Shown: piece by piece, positions 36,192 through 47,060 of the stretch
Position numbering within the stretch: the stretch's first letter is position 1
How the letters are laid out: each line of letters begins with the position of its first letter
NCBI GenBank assembly: GCA_032718475.1
Contig: JAUCBJ010001577.1
Span: forward strand, 24,121 to 88,120
DNA: 64,000 nt
Direction: 5' to 3'
From: Nemertoderma westbladi
Lineage: Eukaryota; Xenacoelomorpha; Nemertodermatida; Nemertodermatidae
Notes under the pieces: generated by a model
The model's database searches: none
What the model was told of the DNA's origin: nothing
What the model saw: the letters and a program-made list of their open reading frames with translations, nothing else
Translations under genes and position numbers: made by a program

Positions 36192-39027
36192 CTAGTGACG
36201 GGCCTAGCGGCCCGATAAGGAACCGACTTTTTATTTCAAATAAAAGAGACAACGAGCTCGGCTCGGTCTTGCACGATTGGGCACGATTAAGTTCGACTTG
36301 GCTTGATCGGCTCGGTTTGGCTCGATTAGGCTCGGCTCAGCTCGGCTCGGCTCGGCTCGGCTCGGCTCGGCTCGGCTCGACTCGGTTTGGCTCAGCTCGG
36401 CTCGGCTCGGCTCGGCTCGGCCCGGCTCGGCTCGGCTTGGCCCGGCTTGGCCCGGCTCGGCTCGGCTCGGCTCGGCTCGGCACGGCTCGGCACGGCTCGG
36501 TTCGGCTCGGCTCGGCTCGACTCGGCTTGGCTCGGCCTGGCTCGGCTCGGCTCGGCTCGGCTCGGCTTGGCTCGGCTCGGCTCGGCTCGGCTCGGCTCGG
36601 CTCGGCTCGGCTCGGCTCGGCTCGGCTCGGCTCGGCTCTGCTCGGCTCGGCACGGCTCGGCTCGGCTCGGCTCGGTTCGGCTCGGCTCGGCTCGGCTCGG
36701 CTCGGCCCGGCTCGGCTCGGCCCGGCTCGGCTCGGCTCAGCTCGGCTCGGCTCGGCACGGCTCGGCTCGGCTCGGCTCGGCACGGCTCGGTTCGGCTCAG
36801 CTCAGCTCGGCTCGGCTCGGCTCGGCTCGGCTCGACTCGGCTCGGCTCCGCTCGGCTCGGCTCGGCTCGGCTCTGCTCGGCTCGGCTCGGCTCGGCACGG
36901 CTCGGCTCGGTTCGGCTCAGCTCGGCTCGGCTCGGCTCGGCCCGGCTCGGCTCGGCTCAGCTCGGCTCGGCTCGGCACGGCTCGGCTCGGCTCGGCTCGG
37001 CTCGGCTCGGCTCGGCTCAGCTCGGCTCGGCTCGGCTCGGCTCGGCTCGGCTCGGCTCGGCTCCGCTCGGCTTGGCTCGGCCTGGCTCGGCTCGGTTCGG
37101 CTCGGCTCGGCTCGGCTCGGTTCGGCCTGGCTCGGCTCGGCTCGGCTCGGCACGGTTCGGCTCGGCTCGGCTCGGCTCGGCTCGGCTCGGCTTGGCTCGG
37201 CCTGGCTCGGCTCGGTTCGGTTCGGCCCGGCTCGGCTTGGCCCGGCTCGGCCTGGCTCGGCTTGGCTCGGCTCGGCTCGGCTCGGCTCGGCTCGGCTCGG
37301 CTCGGCTCGGCTCGGCTCGGCTCGGCTCGGCTCGGTTCGGCTCAGCTCGGCTCGGCTCGGCTCGACTCGGCTCGGCTCGGCTCGGCTCGGCTCGGCTCGG
37401 CTCGGCTCGGCTCGGCTCGGCTCGGCTCGGCTCGGCTCGGCTCGGCTCGGCTCGGCACGGCTCGGCTCGGCTCGGCTCGGCACGGCTCGGTTCGGCTCAG
37501 CTCGGCTCGGCTCGGCTCGGCTCGACTCGGCTCGGCTCGGCTCGGCTCGGCTCGGCTCGGTTCGGCTCAGCTCGGCTCGGCTCGGCTCGGCTCGGCTCGG
37601 CTCGGCTCGGCTCGGCTCGGCTCGGCTCGGCCTGGCTCGGCTCGGCTCGGCTCGGTTCGGCTCGGCTCGGCTCGGCTCGGCTCGGCTCGGCTCGGCTCGG
37701 CTCGGCTCGGCTCGGCACGGCTCGGCTCGGCTCGGCTCGGCTCGGCTCGGCTCGGCTCGGCTCGGCTCGGCTCGGCTCGGCTCGGCTCGGCTCGGCTCGG
37801 CTCGGCTCGGCTCGGCACGGCTTGGCTCGGCTCGGCTCGGCTTGGCTCGGCCCGGCCCGGCTCGGCTCGGCTTGGCCCAGCTCGGCTCGGCTCGGCTCGG
37901 CTCGGCTCGGCTCGGCTCGGCTCGGCTCGGTCTGAGTCGACTCCCCGTGCTGCTCGAAGGGCGCAAATACATATATCGAAGGGTCAAAGCAAAACTCACG
38001 TGCTGCTCGAAGGGACAAAGTCAAACAATGTGTCTATTATTTGATGTAATTCACGTGCTGCTCGAAGGGCGCAAATACATATATCGAAGGGTCAAAGCAA
38101 AACTCACGTGCTGCTCGAAGGGACAAAGTCAAACATTGTGTCTATTATTTGATCATCTCACGTGCTGCTAGAAGGGCGCAACTACATATATCGAAACAAG
38201 CCCCTGTCTTGTATTTTAATTATATCAGAAATCGTTGCCTTCAGTACAAATATCTAAAAATTCATTCACCTGAAGTATGGGTAACATTATAAATTCGTTT
38301 TTCGCACAGTAGAGTTAACTAAGCAAATACCCTCCAGGTTGACTGAATGATTCTATTAATGTTTGCCATGCATAATGTACTATATTTGGGTCCCATGACC
38401 CACCCCATTGAACAGCTTTGCTTACATCTGATAGAAAGTAATCCCAAATTAACTTCCCTCTACGAAAATTATTTTAATTAAATACATACAACATAGCAGT
38501 CAACTCTGCTATCAACAGTACACAATAACTAAAATGGCATTCAGCTTACCAGCTATTCGCATTAAGCTAATAGATATTCGATTTCATTGGATTCAGTGAG
38601 TGTGTGAGGGCTATTGGGAGAGCAATCTGCTTATGATGTAATACATTAGAATCCCACAGCTTTTGTTTGCTTACTGTCTGAGTTGTAGAGTGAGGATAAT
38701 ACTTGGCAGAGAAAGCATTTCCTTGTTAGGTGGCCATTCCTATAGAATAGCATTACTAGGCCATCTCTATGCATTTTTCATGAGTGCCAGCTGGTGTTTT
38801 TATCATTGCGCCTACGGCGTTTTTTCGTTTACGTCTATTTTTCGAGCCCACGGCTCATGGACGAAATAGCGGAACATACCAGGGACCTTAGAATCGCGGT
38901 ATCTAGCCGCTGTGAAAATTTCATCAAAATCGTTAGAGTAGTTTTGGCTGTAGATCAGTCAGTCAGCCAGCCAGCCAGCCAGCCAGCCACGAGCAATTCT
39001 TACAGTAATGAACCTCTCGGTTCCTAA
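36192..39027 (+). mobile_element. hairpin-ended tandem unit U18 (near-twin of U12)
   Basis: Same order and near-identical sequence as U12: leader with 'cttgcacgattgggcacg', CGGCT array, 'tctgagtcgactccccgtgc', E-box minisatellite (37940-38190), body B interior, 3' module. The array is about 330 bp longer than in U12. Confidence 0.7.
36257..37937 (+). repeat. CGGCT pentamer array, about 1.7 kb
   Basis: The longest pentamer array in the window. Interruptions (cttgg, ctcag, ttcgg, cacgg, ctccg) are of the same kinds as in the 21.7-kb array but in a different order, so internal units have been gained and lost since duplication. Open frames of up to about 590 codons here are by-products of the 5-bp period. 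Confidence 0.95.
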
Positions 39028-40689
39028 CTAGTGACGGGCCTAGCGGCCCGATAAGGAACCGACTTTTTACTTGCTAATTTTAATGAAAGAGACAACGAGA
39101 ATTAGTATAGAACTAATAATTATGTAAAAATACAATCATATTTCATACAATAATTATTAATAAATTCGATCTATTATTAGTTGCTCAATTCTAGAACAAA
39201 ATCGACCTGCAACTAGTGAAGACCTAATTTTGGAATTTCGAAACCACGCTGGTGCGATGCGCGATATCGTGTTTAGTTAATAAATCGAAAACTCCATCAA
39301 TTCATGTGCAACCAGTAATAAGAAATCGCGATAAATGTAATTAAATAAAAATTATTCTAGAAAAATTTTCCTCAAAAAGTATGAAGTCTTGGCATTGGTA
39401 ACGCGAAACTAGGCTAGTGAGATTCAGGATATTGCGTTTAATATAAAAATCGAAAACGCTATCGAATTCCGTAAAGGCGTTAATAAAATACTGCAACTTT
39501 TTTGAAATTTGTAAAATTCTAGAACTAGAAAAAATTAAATTTTGAACGGCGCTGTTTGGGGTTTCGAAACATGGATAGGCTGAAAGAGGACATCGAATTA
39601 AGTTGAAAAATAAAAACCCCGTCGAATTTGGACAAAGCGTTCCGGAGTTATAGCGGATCGAAAAAAATTGACCCCCCCCCAGTCGCCAAAAATTTACAGT
39701 AATTTAAAATTTTGCAAAGAAAATTTTTTGCGTTATTTTTGATGGCGAATCGATTGGCAGTACTGGCTAAGAAAATTTTTTTTTTCAAATTTTTGGTCAG
39801 AAAAAAAAACATTGAAAAAGTATCTTTTTAAAAAGATTTGATGTCTTTGCCTATGGTCAGATAATGATCCAACTCTGTAACTTGGCAATCGCTCAAATCC
39901 ATTCAGCTGAATGGCACAGTAGAGTAAACTAAAGTAAATTCCCTATACAATGTTCTGAAGGGGAGACTGACAGAGAGTAATCCAACAATAAAACACTTTG
40001 CAATAATGTTGGCATTAATGTAGCCAAGAAGTGATTTTTATATTTCAAACTATAATGTTAGTCTTAGCCTTACAGAGTATCAGTATAAGGCTGAGTAAAC
40101 ATTCCACCTTATAAGCATACAGCCTCCACAGTATTAATGTTGGCATTAATGTAGCCGATACACTGTATACCTAATAGTCATTCAGCAGGGGGTAGAGTTA
40201 TTCAGCTGAGGCGGTAATAGATTGCAAACTAAACCAACCAGTTGGCAGCCTCATCGATTTATACTAAGCCTGTGTAGAACCACAAACTAAATCAACCAGT
40301 TAATATTTGCTTTGACAGAGAGTGCAGGGCCTAAACAAACAGTATGGGTGTACTAAGTACAATAATCTTGGCAACCTCATCGATTTATATTAAGCCTTGT
40401 GTAGAAATGCATTACATAAGCCATTTTTCATCAGGACACCAGCTGTCATGGGTGTTATTTTACCATTGCGCCTATGGCGTTTTTTCGTTTATCTCTATTT
40501 TTCGAGCCCACAGGCTCATGGACGAAATAGCGGAACATATCAGGGACCTTAGAATCGCGGTATCTAGCCGCTGTGAAAATTTCATCAAAATCGTTAGAGT
40601 AGTTTTGGCTGTAGATCAGCCAGCCAGTCAGTCAGCCAGTCAGTCAATCAGCAAACAATTCTTACAGTAATGAACCTCTCGGTTCCTAA
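39028..40689 (+). mobile_element. hairpin-ended tandem unit U19 (near-twin of U13, with scar)
   Basis: Carries the same CTTGCTAA scar (39070-39077) and the same switch to type II-like core as U13. The tail microsatellite differs from U13. It ends GGTTCCTAA and is followed at once by a type II 5' end. Confidence 0.7.
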
Positions 40690-41015
40690 CTAGAGACGGC
40701 GTCAAGACGCCGTTAAGCAAGTCGGAAGTCATCAATCAAATGTAAATTCCATCAACAAGCTGTCATTGGTGTTATTTTACCATTGCGCCTATGGCGTTTT
40801 TTCGTTTATGTCTATTTTTCGAGCCCACGGCTCATGGACGAAATAGCGGAACATACCAGGGACCTTAGAATCGCGGTATCTAGCCGCTGTGAAAATTTCA
40901 TCAAAATCGTTAGAGTAGTTTTGGCTGTAGATCAGCCAGCCAGCCAGCCAGTCAGCCAGCCAGCCAGTCAATCAGCCAACAATTCTTACAGTAATCAAGT
41001 CCTACGACTTGCTAA
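40690..41015 (+). mobile_element. 326-bp deleted type II unit U20
   Basis: The 5' end is CTAGAGAC, hairpin CGGCGTC-AA-GACGCCG, TTAAGCAAGTCGG. After about 35 bases it jumps to 'agctgtcattggtgttatttt', the common 3' module with (CAGC)n, and ends with the hairpin CAAGTC-CTAC-GACTTG and CTAA. The core is missing, but both type II termini are kept. It sits between a type I CTAA and a type I CTAG. Confidence 0.75.
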
Positions 41016-43670
41016 CTAGTGACGGGCCTAGCGGCCCGATAAGGAACCGACTTTTTATTTTAAATAAAAGAGACAACGAGAATTAGTATAGAACTAATAA
41101 TTATGTAAAAATACAATCATATTTCATACAATAATTATTAATAAATTCGATCTATTATTAGTTGCTCAATTCTAGAACAAAATCGACCTGCAACTAGTGA
41201 AGACCTCGTTTTGGAATTTCGAAACCACGCTGGTGCGATGCGCGATATCGTGTTTAGTTAATAAATTGAAAACTCCATCAATTCATGTGCAACCAGTAAT
41301 AAGAAATCGCGATAAATGTAATTAAATAAAAATTATTCTAGAAAAATTTTCCTCAAAAAGTATGAAGTCTTGGCATTGGTGACGCGAAACTAGGCTAGTG
41401 AGATTCAGGATATTGCGTTTAATATAAAAATCGAAAACGCTATCGAATTCCGTAAAGGCGTTAATAAAATACTGCAACTTTTTTGAAATTTGTAAAATTC
41501 TAGAACTAGAAAAAATTATTTTGAACGGCGCTGTTTGGGGTTTCGAAACATGGATAGGCTGAAAGAGGACATCGAATTAAGTTGAAAAATAAAAACCCCA
41601 TCGAATTTGGACAAAGCGTTCCGGAGTTATAGCGGATCGAAAAAAATTGACCCCCCCCCCCCCCCCAGTCGCCAAAAATTTACAGTAATTTAAAATTTTG
41701 CAAAAAAATTTTTTTGCGTTATTTTTGATGGCGAATCGATTGGCAGTACTGGCTACGAAAAAATTTTTTTTGAAATTTTTGGTCAGAAAAAAAAACATGG
41801 AAAAAGTATCTTTTGAAAAAGATTTGATGTCTTTCTTTGCCTACTGTATGGTCAGAGAATGATCCTACTCTATAAACTTGGCAATCGCTCAAATCCATTC
41901 AGCTGAATGGCACAGTAGAGTAAACTAAAGTAAATTCCCTATACATACAATGTTCTGAAGGGGAGACTGACAGAGAGTAATCCAACAATAAAACATTTTG
42001 CAATAATGCTGGCATTAATGTAGCCAACACACTGTGTACTTAACCGTCATTCAGCTTACATTAGCAGAGGGAGAAACTTGGATACTCAACTAGAATGCAT
42101 TGGGAAGAGTTATTCAGCTGAGGCGATACTAGATTTCAAACTAACCAACCAGTTAATGTTTGCTTTGCCTGAGAGTGGTTGGTTGGGCCTAAACAAACAG
42201 TATGGGTGTACTAAGTATAATAATCTTGGCAACCTCATCGATTTATTACTAAGCCTTGTGTAGAAATGCATTACATAAGCCATTTCCATCAACAATGTTT
42301 GGCTATGGTCTGAAGGAAAGTGTTATTTACCTATGGTCAGAGAGAGAGATTCCACTCAGTAACTTGGCAATTACTCAAATCCATTCACCTGAATGGCACA
42401 GTAGAGTAAACTAAAGTAAATTCCTTCAACAATGTTTGTCTTTGTTCTGAAGGGAAGCCAGTAAATGCCATTCACCTATAAAACATTGTTAATGCCTCAG
42501 TGTATAACCTGATACAGATATTAAGCATTGATTTTTATTTTTCAAACTATAATATTAGCCTATGGAGAATCATATTATGTGGCTGATTAAACATACATTT
42601 TTATAAACATACAGTCTCCACAGTTTTAATGTTGGCATTAATGTAGCCAACACACTGTGTAACAGTCATCCAGCTTACATTAGCAGAGTGAGTAATAATA
42701 ATAATATATAATGTTAGTCTTATCCTTACAGAGTATCAGTATAAGGCTGAGTAAACATTCCACCTTATAAGCATACAGCCTCCACAGTATTAATGTTGGC
42801 ATTAATGTAGCCGATACACTGTATACCTAATAGTCATTCAGCAGGGGGAAGAGTTATTCAGCTGAGGCGGTAATAGATTGCAAACTAAACCAACCAGTTG
42901 GCAGCCTCATCGATTTATACTAAGCCTGTGTAGAACCACAAACTAAATCAACCAGTTAATATTTGCTTTGACAGAGAGTGCAGGGCCTAAACAAACAGTA
43001 TGGGTGTACTAAGTATAATAATCTTGGCAACCTCATCGATTTATACTAAGCCTTGTGTAGAAATGCATTACATAAGCCATTTTTCATCAGGACACCAGCT
43101 GTCATTAGTGTTATTTTACCATTGCGCCTATTGCGTTTTTTCGTTTATCTCTATTTTTCGAGCCCAGTACACAATAACTAAAATGGCATTCAGCTTACCA
43201 GCTATTCGCATTAAGCTAATAGATATTCGATTTCATTCGATTCAGTGAGTGTGTGAGGGCTATTGGGAGAGCAATCAGCTTATATGATGTAATACATTAG
43301 AAGCCCACAGCTTATGTTTGCTCACTGTCTGAGTTGTAGAGTGAGGATAATACTTGGTACAGAAAGCATTTCCTTGTTAGGTGGCCATTCCTATAGAATA
43401 GCATTACTATAGGCCATCTCTATCCATTTTTTCATGAGTGCCAGCTGGTGTTTTTATCATTGCGCCTATGGCGTTTTTTCGTTTATGTCTATTTTTCGAG
43501 CCCACGGCTCATGGACGAAATAGCGGAACATACCAGGGACCTTAGAATCGCGGTATCTAGCCGCTGTGAAAATTTCATCAAAATCGTTAGAGTAGTTTTA
43601 GCTGTAGATCAGTCAGCCAGTCAGCCAGTCAGTCAATAATTCTTACAGTAATGAACCTCTCGGTTCCTAA
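41016..43670 (+). mobile_element. hairpin-ended tandem unit U21, last of the array (mosaic body)
   Basis: Type I 5' end, body A with a long poly-C tract (about 41651-41666), then type II-like core (about 42290-43160). Near 43168 it jumps into body B interior ('tacacaataactaaaatggc') and the common 3' module. The unit and the array end at GGTTCCTAA; the next bases are 'taaattgtctgtc', which are not part of the array. Confidence 0.7.
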
Positions 43671-43811
43671 TAAATTGTCTGTCTGTCTTTCTGCAAAAAT
43701 AGATAGATATAGGTAGATATTAATTAAATCAAAAGCAAAGGAAAATATCAATCACAACTTAGTTCAATACATCATTATGAGGGAGTGCTCATGCTCAATA
43801 ACTACATATGT

Positions 43812-44088
43812 AAGGAGGTGTCAATAAATGACGTCACGCAAGGTAGGGGGGTTGGGGGTCAGAGGGGGGGGGGGGGGGGGTCATTCGTTTTGTGCTGTCA
43901 TATTGATACTGGTTTAAAGAACACCAATCCCAATATCCCAAACTAACCATGGTATTGGTTGTCCACAATGTCCAGACCAGATTGCACTTCCCACTCACAA
44001 CGGGAGGAGGATGGGAGGGGGGGGGGGGGGGGGTGGGGGGTGTGTTCAAAAATGGCCAAATTAAAAAGTCATTTATGGACGGGCCCTA
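43812..44088. mobile_element. MITE with poly-G tracts and imperfect terminal inverted repeats
   Basis: The left end 'gtgtcaataaatgac' (43818-43832) and the inverse of the right end 'gtccataaatgac' (44068-44080) match closely; over 22 bases from the flanking TAA/TTA about 16 agree. Two long G runs (near 43866-43880 and 44018-44038) lie inside. It is too short to code for a transposase. The 140 bp between the array and this element hold nothing recognisable. Confidence 0.5.
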
Positions 44089-44313
44089 AACTAAAGGTGA
44101 CCAAATGCCAATTATTATTGTAATAATAACATTATGTTATAAACTAATCAAACGGTATGATTTTAGAACCTGCGGCAAATCAATACAAGCTCTGTATAAT
44201 ACTTAGAAAATCATCTTTTGTAGTGGCCCCGCGGAGTTTTGTTTCATATTTTCGTTTTTCATGTGGTTCAAGAATTTCAATTTCTACATTTGTGTAATTT
44301 CTTCATTATTTCT

Positions 44314-44598
44314 TCATTTTTGTAAAGGGTTGGTGGACTCCGTTGCTTTTTCCCAAATACTATTAATTGCAGTGATTACATTTTGATGGCTCCCAGGATC
44401 ATTCTTCAGTGGCTCATGCAGTATAACATTTGCTGATGCTGGCTTGGGGATTGATGGACATTCATCTGATGGAGGGTAGACTGCTTCGTACAATATATTG
44501 TAGGTCCCATCACAGAAAGAGGATTGCTTCCCTTTCCTATATGGATAAATCATATGGATAAAATTCACACAGAACCGCATCAATCTCTTGTTCCACAA
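44314..44598 (-). CDS. unidentified ORF fragment (minus strand)
   Basis: An open frame of about 95 codons with normal-looking composition (YEAVYPPSDECPSIPKPAS, NDPGSHQNVITAINSIWEKA). It has no ATG at its upstream edge and an alternative overlapping frame also reads plausibly there (EQEIDAVLCEFYPYD), so it may be the 3' part of a frameshifted gene. It lies downstream of, and in the same frame as, the ORF at 44671-44967, with stop codons between. I do not recognise the family. Confidence 0.3.
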   Translation of the reverse strand: MWNKRLMRFCVNFIHMIYPYRKGKQSSFCDGTYNILYEAVYPPSDECPSIPKPASANVILHEPLKNDPGSHQNVITAINSIWEKATESTNPLQK

Positions 44599-44670
44599 AT
44601 GCAGTTCTATACTTATTAATAGTTGACCGACTCCGTTGAAAACAAAACGTTTTGTGAAGAATTGGCAAAG

Positions 44671-44967
44671 TTATGAATGGAAATATGAGGGAACTCCAAA
44701 AAAGGTGTACCCCACCCTTAAATCTGTAGACAGTTTAGATTCGTAGTATGCATGGTAAATGTTGCATGCGTACCATGTGCGCCTGCTGATGACTTTCTTA
44801 TCTATCATAGAATCAATAACCAAACGCTTCCCCTTCCTCTTTTTCAAATTCAGAACTACATAATCTCCAACGCATAGTTTATTACCATAGTTTTTTTTAA
44901 TGAAGTCATGGTTTAACACTTTGCAAGTTAATTGTTTTGGTGTAGTATGACTTTTCTTGGGAGGCAT
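44671..44967 (-). CDS. unidentified small basic protein ORF (minus strand)
   Basis: Starts at an ATG (MPPKKSHTTPKQ) and runs 98 codons: a Lys-rich N-terminus, a stretch NKLCVGDYVVLNLKKRKGKR resembling a short beta-barrel (SH3-like) segment, then RTWYACNIYHAYYES. It ends at a stop before the ORF at 44314-44598. The pair may be exons or the decayed coding region of an unknown mobile element. The 225 bp before 44314 show nothing. Confidence 0.35.
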   Translation of the reverse strand: MPPKKSHTTPKQLTCKVLNHDFIKKNYGNKLCVGDYVVLNLKKRKGKRLVIDSMIDKKVISRRTWYACNIYHAYYESKLSTDLRVGYTFFGVPSYFHS

Positions 44968-45040
44968 TATTGTTAAAAAAGCAGCTTAAAAAAATCAGAT
45001 ACTAGCCTACAGTATTATTATAACTTTTGCAAAGTCTGCA

Positions 45041-45113
45041 ATGACATCAGGTGGGATCGAACTGGTGACCTCCGAGTTGGAAGTCTGGCGCTCTAACCCA
45101 AATGCCAAAACAC
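45041..45113 (-). ncRNA. tRNA-like sequence (SINE head or tRNA pseudogene)
   Basis: The minus strand contains a box A-like 'ggttagagcgcc', a loop 'cttccaa' (anticodon position TCC) and a near-perfect box B 'agttcgatccc' at normal tRNA spacing. The anticodon stem (ccaga/ctcgg), T stem and acceptor stem pair poorly, so this is not a functional tRNA. Minus-strand T runs follow (about 44990 and 44978), as expected of RNA polymerase III termination. A tRNA-derived SINE is the best reading. Confidence 0.45.
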
Positions 45114-45418
45114 CAGTAATTAATTATAAAAAATATACAGAACAGCAGAAACAACAACAATTTCAAGTAAAAGTGACTGGAACTTACTTATATTCATATA
45201 AACTACGTATAAACTTCAGAAATAGCCTAAGAATCTAAAATTAGGTACCTTAAGCTCAAATGCTGTAGTTTCATATTCAATAATATTAGCCTATATATTT
45301 TGAATGATAGCATATTAAATATTATTCATTATTATTAAAACAGTAAATCAGGGAAATTATAGTCTAAAATAAATAAAAATCAAGTAAAATAAATATAAAC
45401 CAAGATATGGTATAATTG

Positions 45419-45507
45419 CCCTATAGGGAAATCTGTGATTTCCCTATAGAGAAATACAAATTTCCCTATAGGGAAATAAATAAATTTCCCTATAGGGCTA
45501 ATTTCCC
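45419..45507. repeat. cluster of four TTTCCCTATAGGGAAA-type palindromes
   Basis: Four copies or near copies of the 16-bp perfect palindrome TTTCCCTATAGGGAAA lie within 90 bp (near 45419, 45440, 45461 and 45485), separated by A/T spacers; one has CTATAGAG and the first and last are half copies. A further CCCTATAG-free half site 'atttccc' follows. Confidence 0.7.
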
Positions 45508-45509
45508 AG

Positions 45510-46720
45510 ACTGATCCATCAGTTTTTACTTTTATTTTCTATTACCATTTTCCAGTTTTTACTTGCCTTTTTCTTACTGGTTTTTATTATCTTTTTCTTC
45601 AATAGGCCCTACAGTACCTGTTTTTAATTTCCTTTTTTTTATTGGTTTTTCTTTCCATTTTTTTTAATAATGCCTGGACTATCGCTAAGCATCTTAAGTG
45701 CTGCTCCGATTCGCCTCAGATTATACAATATTATTTAATCTCTTGATAAATTGATATAATTATATATATATAGAGATTTTGTAGGTACTGCAGTAGCAGA
45801 ACCAGTACAGTGGCATTCCACATTTAGTGGCAGTAGTGTTGTGAAACCGGGATGAGAGTATCTGAAATACAGTATGAGGTAGCTGTGAGACACGGCCAAC
45901 TGCTAGTATTAATATTATAATATTAATTAGTGTAGTACTATTGCAGCTGTAGTATTACTACAGCTAGCATTACTTGCAATTTTCAGTGGCCACTAGCCGC
46001 AGTGCAGCACATAACTGTAGCTATGTTACATCATGGAAACCGGGCTTTAGTTGTTGATTTATTATATTAATTTAAAGTACAGTACCAACAGACCACCACT
46101 GCACTACCTGGGTGGTTGGGTGCCTCCCAGTCCCAGTGCACAATTCCACTGCTTCCAAACCACAGAACCAATACTGGTGGCCTAACAGCCTAAGTATTGG
46201 CCTACCTACCCTGTATTGAACTGATATAGCATTGAATCGACAGGTAGGCCTATGTTTACAAAGCATAAGCTACCGGTACCCTGTAGAATTGGCTTACACC
46301 TAATATCAAAGCAATCAATATAAATATAAATGCGGTTACAGTATTCTGGCTCTACCTGCCTTAAACAAATATGCAGAAAAGTGGTCCGATCATGTGATCG
46401 ATCTACATTCAGACCAGTAGCTAAATATAAATAACGCAATACCCAAACCCAGAACGGTAATAATGTACAAAATATTGTTGTTAGTTTGCTCATAGGCGGT
46501 GCAGGCATAACAATAATGTAACCAAATGATAGCCAAGAGTTTAGCCAATCAATGAAAGCCGCTGGGAAAGCTATCTGCTGGTGAGCATTAGTAGCAGTGG
46601 AATTATTTGGTGTAACCATCGAAATTCATAGGCCCTTCATAAAGGTAGAGAAGTTAACTATTATTGGTTTGATGTAATAGGTTCTATAGGGAGATAGATA
46701 GGTTTGGTAGGACAGCTCTG
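45510..46720. other. no recognisable feature
   Basis: AT-rich DNA with short T and TA runs. A minus-strand open frame at 46206-46619 (137 codons, hydrophobic in the middle) was examined; it has no recognisable domain and no supporting context. Confidence 0.4.
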
Positions 46721-47060
46721 TGTATATATAGATAGATTTATTTATACATTATGTAAAAACAATAACAAATACACCAAACAATGTACCGGTATAAAGGTAT
46801 TGTCCAACATAACATAGGATTACCCCTAAAGCTTTGCAGCTTATTTCCAAGGGGGTCCTTTATGTTATTACTTGGTTACAAATACAATATTACACTATGC
46901 TAACCTAAAACCAATATAAAACGTAATTACACTATGTACATGTACAACTTTACCGAGAGCGTGACAATGTCTGACTCAACGATAAAGATGTAATGTACAG
47001 AACAATTTAATATAAAACGTAATTACAGTATAAATAGTAAATAATTAATAAACTAATAAC

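Noticed and set aside
36231-38171. Open frames of up to 594 codons in the second pentamer array
   Set aside because: Same cause as the first array; the C-terminal tails simply read into the E-box minisatellite.
43834-44049. Pro-rich minus-strand ORF
   Set aside because: Encoded by the poly-G tracts of the MITE.
46206-46619. 137-codon minus-strand ORF with a hydrophobic middle
   Set aside because: No recognisable domain, no promoter or splice context, and composition like the surrounding DNA.
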